A stretch of DNA of 31,116 bases from Salinicoccus sp. UBA3372 (GTDB taxonomy: Bacteria; Bacillota; Bacilli; Staphylococcales; Salinicoccaceae), in NCBI GenBank assembly GCA_002360325.1, contig DEQG01000122.1:1-31116 (forward strand), written 5' to 3'. Below are positions 31,052-31,116 of the stretch, piece after piece. A model generated the notes under the pieces. That model saw only the letters and a program-made list of their open reading frames with translations. It was not told where the DNA came from and made no database searches. The position numbers and the translations under genes were made by a program. Every line of letters starts with the position of its first letter. Within the stretch, counting starts at the first letter, position 1.

Positions 31052-31116
31052 CTTTTGAGTATATATCTAAAGTAAATAAACGACAAGATTTTTAAAAGTC
31101 TGAACATTTTAATATA

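Overview
The window looks like chromosomal DNA of a low-GC Gram-positive coccus of the Staphylococcaceae. Strong AGGAGG ribosome-binding sites, TTG starts, many bidirectional hairpin terminators and staphylococcal-type proteins (OatA, a MetI-like cystathionine gamma-synthase, Mqo, an AldA-like dehydrogenase, an ArlRS-like two-component system) all point there. The very acidic surface proteins (MetQ lipoprotein, PepSY protein) and a betaine transporter suggest a salt-tolerant relative such as Salinicoccus or Jeotgalicoccus. That genus guess is inference. There are no tRNAs, rRNAs, insertion sequences, phage genes or CRISPR arrays.

Region 1 (1-6.3 kb): start of a DUF4256 protein; a BCCT betaine transporter broken by one missing base; a Crp/Fnr regulator next to a small heavy-metal-associated (CopZ-like) protein whose promoter carries an FNR-type palindrome centred exactly at -41.5; a CorA-type transporter; an AbgA-like amidohydrolase; a maltose O-acetyltransferase; a small membrane protein.

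Region 2 (6.4-16.3 kb): a PTS-dependent dihydroxyacetone kinase operon (dhaK-dhaL-dhaM); a plus-strand run of metallophosphoesterase, DUF1801 protein and thymidine kinase (with an altered P-loop); a response regulator, histidine kinase and PepSY-protein operon; a methionine-type ABC importer (metN-metI-metQ) whose ATPase lacks the usual C-terminal regulatory domain; a small protein resembling a degenerate GIY-YIG nuclease.

Region 3 (16.4-25.5 kb): an aldehyde dehydrogenase with a SigB-like promoter; a DoxX protein; OatA; a PTS IIC-like permease; glutathione peroxidase; YtoQ; a HAD hydrolase with a small partner; malate:quinone oxidoreductase with a promoter flanked by phased direct repeats.

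Region 4 (25.5-31.1 kb): a cystathionine gamma-synthase-like gene without a T-box; a 349-base intergenic region rich in hairpins and TAACG motifs; a MerR-type HTH protein with coiled coil, acidic linker and C-terminal amphipathic helix (architecture like RacA or Noc); an AI-2E family membrane protein; an ornithine carbamoyltransferase gene with an apparent one-base deletion at its 5' end; a prephenate dehydrogenase without an ACT domain.

Most transcription units are one to three genes long and end in a strong hairpin shared with the convergent neighbour. The most interesting leads are the Crp/Fnr-CopZ circuit, the RacA/Noc-like protein with its upstream repeats, the altered thymidine kinase P-loop, and the two homopolymer frameshifts.
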